64,000 nt of DNA. Origin: Calycina herbarum (Eukaryota > Ascomycota > Leotiomycetes > Helotiales > Pezizellaceae). How positions within the stretch are numbered: the stretch's first letter is position 1; each line of letters opens with the position of its first letter. Under the pieces are notes generated by a model. The model was not told the origin of the DNA. It did not search any database and was given only the letters and a program-made list of their open reading frames with translations. Made by a program: the position numbers and the translations under genes. The DNA lies in NCBI GenBank assembly GCA_001414485.1, contig LLEY01000227.1, forward strand, positions 16,985 to 80,984, given 5' to 3'. Positions 1-12,034 of the stretch are shown here, piece after piece.

Positions 1-3000
1 CGACCTAGATAAGAGAGTATATATTAATTATTAAGAAGTAAATCATACTATAGTTAAGGACGCTTATCCGCTACTACCTAGCTAATACTTATAAGACAAG
101 TTAGGTAAGATAGTACGATTTATAAAATTAGATTAACGAAACGCTTATAGACTTATATAAATAAAAGTCAGAGACGAATAGAAGACAGTATTTACCTTAC
201 TATCAAGCCTTTATAAATATATAGTTATGCTATTTAGACTCTATAATACACCAGCTATATATTAGAGACAAAATAATAACATTTTAGAGGATCTTCTAAG
301 AGTAATAGTAATTTATTACCTAGATAATATCTTAATCTTCTTAGAAAAAGAAGAAGAATATAAGAGATATGTTAGAGAAGTTTTATAATAACTTACAAAA
401 GTAAATTCTTAGTTAAAACTCTTAAAATACGAGTTTAGAGTAACTTAGACACTTTTCCTAAGATAGGTATTTAGCTTAGAAAAAATAGAAATAGATCTAA
501 TAAAGATCTAAAACATCTTAAACTAGAAATTACTAAAGAATATAAAAGATATACAGTCCTTCCTTAGATTTATAAACTTTTATCATCCGTTTATATAAGA
601 CTATATAAAGATTACTAAACTAATATTAGTACTAGTTAAGAAAGCTACTAAGTTTATATAGAATAAATAGATAAAGAATACTTTTTAGAAAATTAAAGCA
701 AAGTTTATAGAAAAACCTATTCTATATAATTTTAATATAGATAAACCTAGTATAATTAAAATAGACGCTTTAGATATAATAGTAGATACGATTCACTTAT
801 AACTAAATAATAAAGGAAAACTTATACTTATTATATATTATTTAAAAATATTTAACTTAGTATAATAAAACTATAGTATCTTCAATAAGGAACTGCTTAC
901 TATAGTATTAGCTTTAGAATACTAGAGAATTTATTTATAGTTAGTAAAATACCTAGTTATAGTTTTATCCAACTATAAGAACCTTAAGACGTTTACAACA
1001 ACTAAGGAACTTATAACAAAGCAATTAGCTAGATAGTTAGAAATATTAGAAGGATTTAATATTATTATCTAATATATAAAGAGAACGTTAAATACTTAGG
1101 CTAATACTCTTAGCTAGAAACCTAGATACGAGGGAAATAAGAAGTATAAGAAGATTATAATCTTAAAAACTCTTAAGAATAGAGACTTAGTACCTACTAT
1201 ATATAAGATAGTAGTAATAAACAACATCTAGATAAATAAAATTTAGAATATATATAAAGGTTATAATTAGTACGTAAAAGGGAAACTATAGGTTCCTAGC
1301 TTATATACTAAGGAATTTATATAGGAATACTATACTACGCTCGCTTATAGATATTAAGGAATTCGTAGAACCCTCTAGAGGATAAGATAATACTACTATA
1401 TTAATCGGTTATCTATAATAGTTAAGGAAGTAATAGTAGAATATAATACCTATACTAGGAATAAGGCTTCCTACTATACTCCTTATAGATAGATGAATAC
1501 TACTCTAATACTATAGATACCTTAGAAATTAATATCTATAAATTTTATTATTAAACTACTAAAATCTAAAGACTTAATAATAGAAGTTAAATATAATACA
1601 ATCCTAGTTATTATAGAACGACTTATAAAGTATATAATTCTTATAGTATATATAGAGTCAAGTATAGCTAAGGAACTAGCATTCGCATTCCTTAGAGAAG
1701 TAGTCTTAAGATATAGACTATCTAAAGAAATACTCTTAGATAGAGACAAGCTCTTTACCTCGAAATTTTAGATTGCTCTTATAGAACGATTAAGTACGAA
1801 AAGAAAGCTCTCTATAGCTTTCTACCTTTAAACAAATAGAGGAAATAAACAGATAAATCAAGTAATTAAAATATACCTTCGTTATTATATAAACTACTAG
1901 TAAGACAACTAGGTAGAACTGCTACCCTTAACACAGTTTGCCTACAATAGTTTAGTAATAGAAACAATACTTATTATACTATTCTACACTAATTTTAGGT
2001 ATAAATTATTAGCGTATTAAGAACTATTATCTACGACTATTAACAACTAACTTACTCGTGTTTAAGTCTTGAAAATCAAGAGTCTATATAAGAAACTTAT
2101 AGAGGACCTATAATTTATAGTAGAGAGAAATATACACTACTATAATAAACAACGTAGTTAGGAGCTAATACTAAAAGAGGGGGATAAAGTCTACTTAGTA
2201 TAAAAGAATATTAATATAAAAAGACTAAGTAATAAACTAGATTATAAAAAACTTAGACTATTTAAAATCAAATATATTAAAAGACCTTTAAATTATAAAT
2301 TAGCACTACTAAGAATAATAAACATCTACCTAGTATTCTATATATCCTTACTTAAACTAGTACTACTAGGAGCACTACTAGCCCTACTTATAGAAATTCA
2401 ACTAGTAAACCTAAACGCTAAGTATAAAGTTAAGAGGATTCTTAACTATAGACTTATTAGAGGATAGGTTAAGTATTTAATAAAATAGTTAGATTACCTA
2501 CATTTAGAAAACACTTAAGAACCTAGAAAAAACATTAGCTAGTACTTAGAGGAACTTTAGAAGTTCTACTATCGAAACCTAAGTCTGCCTATATCACGTA
2601 GTTAGTAGAAAAGGACTTAAGAAAGGCTAGGTCGAGGCCTAGAGCGAGAGCAGGGTCGGAAACGTCGGGCGTAGGAAGGGCGGCTAGCCTAGTAGCCTCT
2701 TCTTCTATCTACTTCTTTTCTTTCTTCTTCTCTTTCTTCTTTCTTTCTAAATCTTTAGTAGCATCTAACTCGTTAAGCGAGTTAAGACTAGTAGCTATTA
2801 TCCTTTAACACTTCTTGTAGAGTTAGCGTTTTTACTTCTTTAGTCGACGAATACGAGCTATAGCCTTAGCTATGATCGTATAACTCTTCTCCTCTTTATT
2901 ATCTAGATACTCGATCTAGAAGTCGACGCTCTCCTACTCGTTTGCTATAGGCATTTAATTAATAATATAGACATTATAGGATTTGTTTATAGTAGTGTAG

Positions 3001-3685
3001 CGACTATACTATAATAGTTTTTAGTCTCTAGGACTAAAACACTCGTGTTCCTTATTAGCGTTTTTATAACGGGTATATAGAGCTATTTTCTTGCCTAATA
3101 AGTTAATTGCTCTACTAAGGGCTTCGTAGTTAGTTCGTCGTAGGGAACGAGGGGCATTTATATTAGAAAAGGAAGAAGGCTGCTAGCCTTCTAACGATAT
3201 TTCTTAGGTCGTACTTAAGCGTAGGGACACGCTAAGCTAAGAAGGGGATAGTGTTACGAATCACGTATATATGTGATAAGTGAAGACTAGGCAGCGTCCT
3301 AATAGGTTAAGCACTATCGGAATACTCTTATAGTAGATAGGGATCGGTTAGGTTAGCTAAGCGATCTAGGGATTTCTTTTAGTTATAATCACGTGATAAG
3401 AGTTCGCTAGACGGGGCGACAGGTCTAGTAGTCTAGTAGCGACGGAGCGACTAAGCTAGTAGGCTAGTACGAGGAGGGAAGCACCTATATAAGACTGGCA
3501 CGTCTGCTATTAGATAGGAGCTTCGTGCTCAACTTTAGTTATTAATCTTATTATCTTGTTTAACATCTTTGATATAAGTAACGAGTTTACTTCTAAGTGA
3601 ACAACCCGGCGCATCTGTACTTCTTACCTGTATACCAACCTTCGAGACTTAGTCATCTTTGTTTAGTTCGTTTGAGTTTCGTTAC
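1..3685 (+). mobile_element. Ty3/gypsy chromovirus, 3' part, RIP-mutated
   Basis: 3' portion of an LTR retrotransposon whose 5' LTR lies outside the window. Read on the plus strand through many TAG/TAA stops, the reverse transcriptase motif appears near 317 as Tyr-Leu-Asp-Asn-Ile-Leu-Ile-Phe (family YLDDILIF, second Asp changed to Asn by G-to-A). RNase H- and integrase-like stretches follow to about 2100. Near 2415-2510 a chromodomain reads through stops as KYKVKRIL..RLIRG.VKYLIK.LDYL. A purine tract at about 3238-3251 precedes the 3' LTR. This order (RT, RNase H, integrase, chromodomain) defines chromoviral gypsy elements. Stops sit mainly where CAG or TGG is expected, as RIP predicts. The element cannot be functional. 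Bases 2600-3250 carry no recognisable coding and are probably its 3' untranslated part. Confidence 0.88.
3252..3685 (+). repeat. 3' LTR of the gypsy element
   Basis: Starts TGTTACGA directly after a polypurine tract and ends TCGTTACA. These ends form an imperfect (7 of 8) inverted repeat of the TG...CA type. The first ~280 bases match a second copy at 7677-7977 (shared TATAAGACT.GCACGTCTGC segment), which confirms a dispersed LTR family. The stretch ACTATATAAGAC/CTATATAAG near 3486 could be its TATA box. Confidence 0.8.
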
Positions 3686-3859
3686 ATATATATACGTTTA
3701 AGAATACTAAAATATCTAACGTCGAGTAGCTAGGTAAGATAGGACGAATAAAGGGGTAGATAGAGAGTAATAATATTATTAGCTTTATAATACTCTTAGA
3801 ATATTACTGATTTATAGCTTTTATACCTATCTAGAACTAATATCCGATATAGCTCTTTT
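3686..3859 (-). mobile_element. Fot1/pogo transposase fragment (duplicate of 5941-6120)
   Basis: About 175 bases nearly identical to 5941-6120 inside the complete Fot1/pogo element. The minus strand reads a decayed segment near the Pro-x-His-Ser-x-x-Leu-x-x-Leu-Asp-Val motif that precedes the last catalytic Asp of pogo transposases. The fragment is bounded on the left by the gypsy LTR and on the right by the small LTR element, so it is the visible rest of a second Fot1 copy broken by insertions. Confidence 0.7.
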
Positions 3860-4099
3860 TATAACGGCCCTCTACAAATGCACCAAAAGAGATGCTTGTA
3901 GAATAGTACCTGTATTCGAAGAAAACTAAACTAAAGAGAGAAGAGGAGAGTTGGTACGCTCTGTCTCTATTTATATACACTAGCGAGACTTCGGTAGAAG
4001 CTCGGTAAGGCATAACAGCTACACGTGCTAGCTATATGTGACTCGATTGGTATGACTCATACGTAAGTGAATCGAGTGTATGTGACCAGAGCTGTCACA
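3860..4099 (-). repeat. 3' LTR of the TRIM-like element
   Basis: Shares with 4914-5096 a ~140-base block starting TAACGGCCCTCTACAAATGC. This copy begins TATAACG (TG changed to TA) and is longer by an insertion-like segment before the conserved CTGTCACA end. Confidence 0.78.
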
Positions 4100-4666
4100 C
4101 TACCCCCCTCCTCATCGGGCCCCCTCTAACTAAGCCGTTTTGTCCTTCTTAAGTTGTTCTGTAAGTTTGACGTATAGATTGTGAAGAGCAGGGATTGCTT
4201 GTTAGATAACTTGGACGTCCTCAATCTGCTTATCTTACTGTTCTTGGTGCTTATAAATTTGGCGTATTTCATCGTGTAGTTCCGCGACTGAGTTGATCAT
4301 ACTGTTGAGTCCGTTACCATAGAGCTTGAGAGTTATAGTAATATCTTTAGTATTCTTATCGTCTTACAAAGGAGGAATAGCAGCCTTTTGTATAGGTGCC
4401 GGGCCGGTAAGTTGTTAGAAGATAGCGTTGCCAAAAGAGAATAGATCAGCTTGAAAGCTCTCTTTTAAGGGTGTGTATTTAGCCTGTGCTACTAGCATAG
4501 CTTAGGTAACCTGTCGTAGTATTGTTCTTGTGGAAGGGTCAATCGAACGTGCAAACTAGTGCTTTAAGTCGATAAGAGACTGTAACTGGTGCGCAAGGCA
4601 TATGACTGTATAATTCATGATCTTAAGTAGGTAGGTAGGTAGTCTAACCGGTAGTGAGGTTGCTGC

Positions 4667-4832
4667 TGCTTCTATGGTATCGTGGCTACTGGCAAGCGCT
4701 GACGATCGCAGAGAAGGAGGAAGCAGCGAATCGTAAGTAGAGGAAAAGATAGCTGCTACTTCTATAGTATCGTAGCTACTGGCAAGCGCTGACGATCGTA
4801 GAGAAGGAGGAAGCGGCGAATCGTAGAGTAGG
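4667..4832. repeat. Tandem duplication inside the TRIM-like element
   Basis: Two adjacent ~85-base copies, each containing GGCAAGCGCTGACGATCG and GAGAAGGAGGAAGC. They differ by a handful of C/T and G/A changes, consistent with RIP after duplication. Confidence 0.75.
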
Positions 4833-4913
4833 TTGTTTATAGATGCTAGCAGGTTGGATCGGTAGGGATATCTTCAAAGCCTTCCCAGGCAGATGGAGAG
4901 AGTTTAGTTTTAG

Positions 4914-5096
4914 TGTAACGGCCCTCTACAAATGCACTAAAAGAGATGCTTGCAGAATGGTACCTGTATTCGAAGAAAACTAAACTAAAGAGAGAAGAGG
5001 AGAGTTGGTACGCTCTGTCTCTATTTATGTACACTAAGCGAGACTTCGGTAGAACCTCGGCACGTGATCCAGTCGTATGTGACTGGGACTGTCACA
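4914..5096 (-). repeat. 5' LTR of the TRIM-like element
   Basis: Begins TGTAACGG and ends TGTCACA on the plus strand; partner of 3860-4099. It is the less mutated copy, retaining the TG terminus lost in the other. Confidence 0.78.
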
Positions 5097-5153
5097 GAAA
5101 AGGCTAGCTAAGCTAGTAGAGAAGTGCTCTTTATATTATTTAATAAACTTATA

Positions 5154-7014
5154 ACGTAGTATACTAGGACCTCGTAATTATCAGAACCTTGTGAATTTTT
5201 TCCTACTCTACTACTTTAAAATATAATAAAACTATTATAATATATTAAATTAATTAAAACTACTTAAAATCTAATAAACTAGATATATCTATAACTTCTT
5301 AATACGTCTATATATTATAACTAGTTTTTCTATAAGTACTATAACGTTGCTAAGTCGTTTATCTTTTATCTTCTCTACTCTCTCTAAAGCGCTTATTACG
5401 TCGAACCTGCTCCTCTGTATTCTTCTAAGCTAATCTGTTCTATATATCCTTTATAGTAAGTGTACCTCCTTCTTAGACACAGGTATTTTTAGCTCTCTAG
5501 CGTTTACTAAGGGCTTTATTTACTATTCGAAGTATATAGACCTAGGCTAATAAGAGGGTTACCTTATAAGCTAATTACTCTATATCTTTTACTAATAAAG
5601 CGATTATCTAGAAAATAGGTGTTAGCGAGCTTCCTTAGTAATAAGTAATACGATCCTTAATAAGAGTTGATTACGAAAGAGCTTTAGAAGAGTTACGAGG
5701 AGTCTAGGAGACCTAAGAGGTAGCGTCGACAGAGGGGGGTCTAGTAGGTATAGAAGTCTATAACTTAATATTAAGCTTTAAGATCATAGTCTAAGGTTCT
5801 AGAGGCACTAGACCAGCTCTATAGAACCTAGCTTTAGCGTTTTAGGTTATTATTAACTAGTTATAGACTATATAAAACATAAGAAAGAACTCGACCTTAG
5901 TAATATAGTTTATATAAGCCTTAATAAAGGTCTTGATTTAATACCTATATATACGTTTAAGAATACTAAAACACCTAACGTCGAGTAGCTAGGTTAGATA
6001 AGACGAATAAGAAAGTAGGTAAAGAGTAATAATATTATATAACTTATAATACTCTTAGAATACTACTGATTTATAACTCTTATACCTATCTAGAACTAAT
6101 ATTTAATATAGCTCTTTTATATAACTATAAGTATACTTATCGAAGTATTTTAGCTATTCTAAGCCTGTCTTATTATTAGTTTATCTATTACTAGTTAGTT
6201 TAATAACCTAGTTATTAGGAAGACCGCCCTTAGTATACTAACTAGTAAGGTGATTTTTTCCTTAAACTACTAAGAATAGAGGGATACTTAAACCCTCTCT
6301 ATTAATATAGACAATTACTATAGCCTATTCCCGATTGCTTAGCTAGACAGCCTTGCCTCTGCTACGTTAATTAGTACGTATAATAACTATTCTAGTATAG
6401 ATAACACCTATTATAAAACTAGTCTTATTAAAGTTATAGAAATCATAGTCTTAGATTCTATATTTCACCTATATATTCTCTACTAGTTAAAACCATATAC
6501 TAATTAGCTTAGAATCTTCGTATAAGGCTTTTTAGAAATCGTAAACGTGATTAAAACGTGTCTTTAGTTCTAGACGTTGTTATATAAATCGTTATACCTA
6601 GTTCTTTCTAACGTGTTATCCTCTATACGACTCGAGTATATAATTTACTATATCTTCTACACTACCTAGCTAGGGCGTAAATCCTCTTATATCTAGATTA
6701 AGTATATTTTAAATAATTATCTCCTCTTCTATTATAGTTATTTTATGATTTACTAGCTAGTGTTTGCTAAGAGTAGTTTAACCAGCTATTCTATTAGTAA
6801 GTGTAGAATAAGAGACTCTATATAGCTTTGTAGCTTTACTACGGTTTATTTGTTTAGATAATCGAATAGCTTCGATAGCTAGAATAATTCAAGCTTCTTA
6901 GGTTTAAGATTCTATTAAGTAGTTGTTAAGAAAACGCGTGTTAAAGTTAGAGGTAGTAGAGTAGAGAAAAAATTCACGAGGTTCTAATAATTACAAGGTT
7001 CTAGTATACTACGT
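5154..7014 (-). mobile_element. Fot1/pogo DNA transposon, complete ends, RIP-mutated
   Basis: Terminal inverted repeats of about 65 bases: 5154-5218 (ACGTAGTATACTAGGACC...) pairs with the reverse complement of 6950-7014. TA dinucleotides at 5152-5153 and 7015-7016 are the expected target duplication. The 1861-base length fits the ~1.9-kb Fot1 family. The minus strand from about 6900 downward reads, through stops, a pogo/Fot1 N-terminal helix-turn-helix (AIEAIRLSKQINRSKATKLY, then a Ser-Thr-Leu segment) followed by ILNLDIRGF, the hallmark stretch before the DDE catalytic domain. Stops replace Gln and Trp codons, so no functional transposase can be made. Confidence 0.9.
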
Positions 7015-7016
7015 TA

Positions 7017-7676
7017 TAGTAAATCAGAGCTAGTATTATATACTACTTATAAATCGTCGAGGCTAAACGAGGCAGACATCGTAGTAAGCGAATGTTATAA
7101 GAAGAATACGATGACTTTGTCGATTATATAAATATATAAAGGTAGATAATATATAAGAGTATATAATTAGATTATCTATAAAGAGAGAAGAGTTCTTAAA
7201 GTAGAGAGACTATTTAACTATAATATAGACTTAATACTTAGCTAATTTAAAGTGAGTTATTATTAAGATAAGTTATTTCTAGGTCTATATTCACTAAATC
7301 TAAATCTTTATAAAGATTTAAGAATACGATATTCTTACTCTTTAAGAGCTATAGAGAAACTCTTTTTCTTCGACTACTTATAACCTAATCTTATATATCT
7401 TTTAACTATACTTCTTTAAAAATAGTAGAGAAACGCTAGTAAGAGTATACTTCTTTATTAATAAGAAGATTAGCTTATATAAATAGATATTTATAGAATA
7501 TACCTAAGATCTAATTATACTAGAAATTACTATAACGAATAAATCTATAGATAAAATAACATTTATTTTAAAGTATATTTTCTCGTCTTTAAGATATTAA
7601 ATAAGAGCGTCGTTTATAGAGAGTCTATAGTTTTACTCTCTTTTGAAAGAGGTATTCAGGTTATATATATCGTACG
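7017..7676. other. RIP-mutated repeat remnant, family not recognised
   Basis: AT-rich, stop-filled sequence with the same depletion of CA and TG as its neighbours. No frame on either strand gives a family motif that I can name. It is probably the body of another retroelement belonging with the LTR at 7677. Confidence 0.5.
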
Positions 7677-7977
7677 TATTACGAATTACGTATTAGTACG
7701 TGTTTAGTAAAGCCTAGGCGATAACCTAATAAAGTAAGTATACCGACAAAAAGGCTAACGTCTTAGAACTTATAGTAAATAGAGATCGTTTAGGCTAGCT
7801 AGGCGATCTAGGGATTTTATTAAGTTATAATTACGTAATAGACTCTAAGAATCCCTTAGAGGATCTAAAGAGATTTAGGGATCTATTAGGGATCTATAAA
7901 GACGAAGGTTCTATATAAGACTAGCACGTCTGCTATTAGATAGAAGCTTCGTACTTAACTTAGTTTACTATATTACA
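7677..7977 (+). repeat. LTR-like sequence related to 3252-3550
   Basis: Begins TATTACGAATTACG and shares its order and ~280-base length with the first part of the gypsy LTR, including the TATAAGACTAGCACGTCTGC block. It ends ...TATTACA without the extra ~135 bases of the other copy. No polypurine tract precedes it, so it is probably a solo or truncated LTR. The base composition switches from AT-rich, RIPped to ordinary genomic sequence directly after it. Confidence 0.65.
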
Positions 7978-8526
7978 CGGTGTGACGGTTAGCGAGGTGC
8001 TGAAAACAGTGGTTTTGGACCGCTGTTTTTGAGGGTCTGCTAACCAGTTCTTAGCTAACTGCACACCCTCTCTTCTCTACACCACGCATTGCTCATGTCA
8101 GGCACCGCGCACCCATTGGCCGATACGCGACAGGTACGCTTCGTCATTTGAGGTGCCCTCTTCTTCAACTCGACGTCGACCACCCCCCCTCCTTTGCTGA
8201 TGGTTAACAAACAGCCAAAAACGGCACCCTCGAAGCCCTCACGATCCACAAGATGTGTTATTTAAGGAGCGTCCTCGCCCTCTGCTCACTCCCCGACTTC
8301 TCTGCACCCACCATCATCCTCTCACTCATCTCGTCACCCCTCACTACACTCCACCTCGCATCCCCCTCCATTAACACAGCTCTCGTAGCATTGACCGTCC
8401 CTTCTTCTCAAATACTATCATCTTTTCGCCCTCCTTGATCCGGCTAGCAGCTCTCTTAATGTCTCTGCCATCCCCTAGCCTCCTCGACGCTCTATATAGA
8501 TTATGTACCAGCCTTAACACGATGAA
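7978..8526. other. Non-coding left edge of the gene block
   Basis: Ordinary-composition sequence between the last LTR and the recombinase remnant. Short frames here show no family resemblance. It starts CGGTGTGACGGTTAGCG and contains AACAGTGGTTTTGGACCGCTGTTTTTG, an imperfect inverted repeat (AACAG...CTGTT). This is where a 5' terminal repeat of a Starship would be expected, but none can be demonstrated without its partner. Confidence 0.4.
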
Positions 8527-9748
8527 GCCTCACCTATTCGCGATGACGATGGCTTGCCTACCGACGACGACCTCGACAGCACCAGCGATTCCGACTTAGA
8601 TAGACTTTTCGGCAGCAGCGATGATGAGGCGGATAGTACAAGCGACACCGACTCAGAGAGTCCTCTTAACGAGGTCAGCAACATTATCAACGACGACGAT
8701 GACCTCTTCGAAGACGAAGTACGACACCCACCGGAGCACTACCTTGCCGCAGCGGCCAACCTCGACGTAGGACAACTTAGGCAGAAGCGTTATAGCCCGA
8801 AGACGCAAGCCCGTCTAGACGTGGTCAAGGAGCATCATGATCTATATATGCTATATAGAGACTGACCTTACTAAGAATATTCGCTAACGTTGCTTTGCTC
8901 TTAGATACTGCGCCTTCATCAGCGAACACCCCGCTCAGTGCTTTTAAGAAGTCTCGGCCAACTTTCTCTATAGCTTCCTATGCTGGGTCTGCGATCAACG
9001 ACGAGGGAAAGGGGGACGGAGGCGGCCCAGTATCAAGCATACCAGCTCGCTAGAGACATTCTAGAAAAATTACCTTATGGTGTATCGAATCGAGACGGGC
9101 AAAAAGATCGATGGTATGGTTCAAGTACAAGGTCTTGATATAAGATTCCTTGTGGGCTTTGGCACACCCTCTTCATAGTAGGGTATCTTGCTAACGTGGC
9201 TTAGGTAGTTCACGCTGTTACTATTGACAAGGAGCTCGGCAACACCAAGCGGGAGAGTACTACCATGTACGTCGAGGATCTAGCCGAGTTCGCCCGCGTG
9301 CTCCTGACTACAAGGGAGATGACGTTCCTGCTTAGTTGGTCTCGGGTCCAATTGATTCTCTTCTGCCAGCTTACAGGCATTACCGGCAATCGTCTAGAAG
9401 CTTTGCTTCAGCTTCGGTACCGCCATTTGAAGTTAACGCTGATTCGGGATCATGACCATTCTCGCCCACAACTCTTTATTAGGCTGACGGCCGAATTCAC
9501 CAAAGGGTTCCTAGGCATGAAGGATACGTATGTTCCTTTCCGTGTCCTTGTTCGTCGCATATGACTAAGAAATCTCTAGTAATACATTTAACATCCCAGA
9601 GATTATCTACGACCCGACACTCGTGCTCAGCCCTCATACCTTCCTGCTCGGCATGCTCTTTAAAGTTCAGGCGTTCAAATCTCCCAGCATCGTCTCCTCC
9701 GAAAAGCTCTACAGTTTGAATGTCCTTAAGTGCAAACCGATTAAACAA
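8527..9748 (+). pseudogene. DUF3435 tyrosine recombinase (Starship captain-like), truncated
   Basis: Relic of a DUF3435-type tyrosine recombinase, the family that mobilises fungal Starship elements. Homology lies in three pieces. 8554-8865 is an acidic N-terminus ending YSPKTQARLDVVKEHHDLY, a typical DUF3435 start. About 8950-9110 reads FLYSFLCWVCDQRRGKGGRR and LETFWKNYLMVYR in another frame. 9265-9700 reads MYVEDLAEFARVLL, then TGITGNRLEALLQLRYR (contains the catalytic Arg), FTKGFLGMKD (candidate catalytic Lys) and LSPHTFLLGMLF. Frames change between pieces, in-frame stops occur in the middle, and no in-frame ATG precedes the first piece. Homology ends before the C-terminal His-x-x-Arg and Tyr, so the protein is inactive even if some joins are introns. 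It lies at the left edge of the un-RIPped gene block and points into it. Confidence 0.82.
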
Positions 9749-9930
9749 GACTTATTTATATACAGACTAGACCAGACTAAAAATTCTCAGTCTCTGGGCG
9801 AAGTCTGGCGGTCTGATCCGGACAGTCTAGATAACAGAAAAGAGGAATCTATATAGAAAAATACACACTAGTATTTATTCTATATAAGACTATCGTGTAG
9901 CCATTTGATTCCACTCATACTATACTCTCT

Positions 9931-12034
9931 CTACACTTTAACATCTTCAACGTGTTCTTTTAGAGGCTTGCCGCTGAAATCACCTTCTCCCAAGGTAATA
10001 TCGCCACCGTGTTCCTCTCTGTACACCGCGATTGTTTCTGGGAAGCGACGGCAACTGGCTCCGCTAACGAAGAGATAATCCATCTAAGAGTGAAAGAGTT
10101 AGCAATGTGTACACATACATATCAGCAGAGCGTGTGGGTCAAAAATGCAGGGTCAGGGAGGTCGGGATAGTATTACATACCTCTTGGAAAGACAGATTCT
10201 TGGTTTCTGGTATGAAGAAGAACATGGCAATGCAGAGCGGTAGACTTAGGCCGAAGAAGATGAAGCAGACCTTTGGGCCTAGATTTGCTGCGTCGGGGTT
10301 GATCAGATATGGGAGAACAAGGGAGACGACCCAGACACTAGAAGAGACCAGTCAGACAAATCACTTCAACGTGTTACAAGAGGTGAGAAGAATTACCAAG
10401 CCATCTGAGTAAAACCCATGAGGGAAACGTTGGTGCCACGCATCGGCAAAGAAGGGATTTCGGCACCGAAAGCGAAACCGACCGCCCCCAGAGTACATTC
10501 GTAGACGAAAGCCCATAGGAAGATGGAAACCAAAAAGATCCACGTCGCGGCTTTGGTGGAGAAGCAGCCCGTGATACCCATGATGAGGAGTGATCCAGTC
10601 AGTGTGAATGTACCAGGAACTAGGAGCTTGCGTCGTCCGACGACCTCGATCAAGGGAAAGGCGAGGGCGCTGGCGATGAGCATGACAATTGTGAGAATCA
10701 AGGATACCGTGAAAAAGTCATTGATCTGAAGAATAGACAGGAAGTAGGTTATGTATGCTGCAATAGAAATGATATTAGTGACCTTCAACTCCTGATCAGA
10801 AATGTTAGTTGCACAACTTACCAAGGATAAATGTTGACCCAACACATTGTTGTTGAAGGGGAGCCATGTTGGAAATCAGAGTTCTCTTGAGGTTGGGCTT
10901 TTGGAAGGCTTGTATGATTCTCGGCTTGTTGCTTGGGTTTAGCGCGCTAATGTCCCGGTTGAAAGAAATGTTGTGCTGGATTCGGGCAATCTCGGCATCG
11001 ATCAGAGCCTGGTCGCCAGAGCCATGAATTGCCTTTAGAGATTTGCGCGCAGCCTCCTCACAGCCCTTGTCCAGGAGGAAGTATGGCGACTCTGGAAACC
11101 AAGGATAAAGACCGATGAGAGGGACTGGAATTCAAATTTTGTCAGCAAAGGTCAGCATGCCAGTTGCCAGTATTCAACGAGCCAGAGCTTATGAACCTTG
11201 AAATTTAAGGATTACTTACCACAAAAGGCAAATTGCAGGAGAATCATGGTCTGATGGGACCATTTGCCCTCAATTTCCGAGACGCCTCTACCCACAACGG
11301 CAAGAAGAAATTGGCCGAAGACGATGGCGCCGTTCATCAAGCACAAATAGAACCCACGCAGCTCGGGACGAACTGTCTCTCCAATCCACACGGGAGATAC
11401 AATATAAACAATACCAAAGCCCAGAGCTAGAGTGCTTGTAAGCTATTGGTTCCATGGTCCTCTGAATCTCGAGGGATTATGCTCGCAAAGATGAGAAGAG
11501 GTGCAAATCAGACTTGATGCTTACCATTCACTAAGCGACCACAAAGAAACAGTATCCACTCGCTACTGCCATATTGCATTCCAATCCCGACCGTAGTAAT
11601 GAGGGCACCAACTAGGAGCGAATGTTTACGGCCAATCAAGTTGATCAGAGTTCCCGCTAGAATAATACCGACGATATCGCCCCCGCTGGACGCGGCGGAC
11701 CAGCCGGAGAGGTACTTGGCTGGGAGCAAATAACCAGAGGGTTGGCTTGGGTCGGGGTGGCCATATTGTTTTTGGAAAGAGTGAAGAGCGGTGACAGTGC
11801 CCGTGACACCCCAATCAAAACCTGTTGTGTATCGGAGTTAGTTGAAGGGTACGAGTTTGAGAGAAGGGTCCGCGGAGATTTCTCCGAATACATACCAAGC
11901 ATCATACCACCGATGGAGGAGAAGAGAGCCCAGAGACCGAATCTGGATTGGCGACGCAGAATCTTCCATTTGTGTTCGGGATGGATCTCTGTCCAATCCG
12001 GAGTGTAGTCCATGTCGGGGGTGGAGGCTGTCAT
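9931..12034 (-). CDS. MFS sugar transporter (lactose permease/hexose transporter type)
   Basis: Plasma-membrane sugar porter of the major facilitator superfamily, about 538 residues from seven exons: 12034-11896, 11821-11525, 11426-11220, 11124-10822, 10757-10397, 10337-10181, 10083-9931. Total length is 1617 bases, an exact multiple of three. The start is MTASTPDMDYTPDW. Family marks are GFDWGVTG in helix 1, LIGRKHS between helices 2 and 3, ETVRPELRG, the central-loop PESPY, VVGRRKL between helices 8 and 9, and PETKN after helix 12. The hydrophilic C-terminus ends ...KEHVEDVKV. All donors are GTRNGT-like except GTAATT after exon 5. The gene is divergent from the Zn2Cys6 regulator with 875 bases between the two start codons, so co-regulation is likely. 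Substrate cannot be deduced; the neighbouring GH3 and dehydrogenases suggest a glycoside or released sugar. No disabling lesion was seen. Confidence 0.9.

Larger units (their letters stand above)
3860..5096 (-). mobile_element. Small non-autonomous LTR element (TRIM-like), minus strand
   Basis: Two direct LTR copies (3860-4099 and 4914-5096) flank an internal part of only ~815 bases. Read on the minus strand, LTRs begin TGTGACAG and end CCGTTACA. A clear polypurine tract (GATGAGGAGGGGGGTAG) lies immediately before the 3' LTR, which fixes the orientation. The internal region encodes no polymerase. It holds a short, stop-interrupted, Gln/Lys/Glu-rich coiled-coil-like reading frame (minus strand, about 4138-4300, beginning Met-Ile-Asn-Ser-Val-Ala-Glu-Leu) and an internal tandem duplication (~4667-4832). 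A gag-like role for that frame is only a guess. No convincing target duplication is visible (CTTTT left, GAAAA right). Confidence 0.72.

Noticed and set aside
7017..7676. Ty1/copia coding remnant
   Set aside because: A few residues could be forced onto copia integrase/linker patterns, but no diagnostic motif survives; left as an unidentified repeat.
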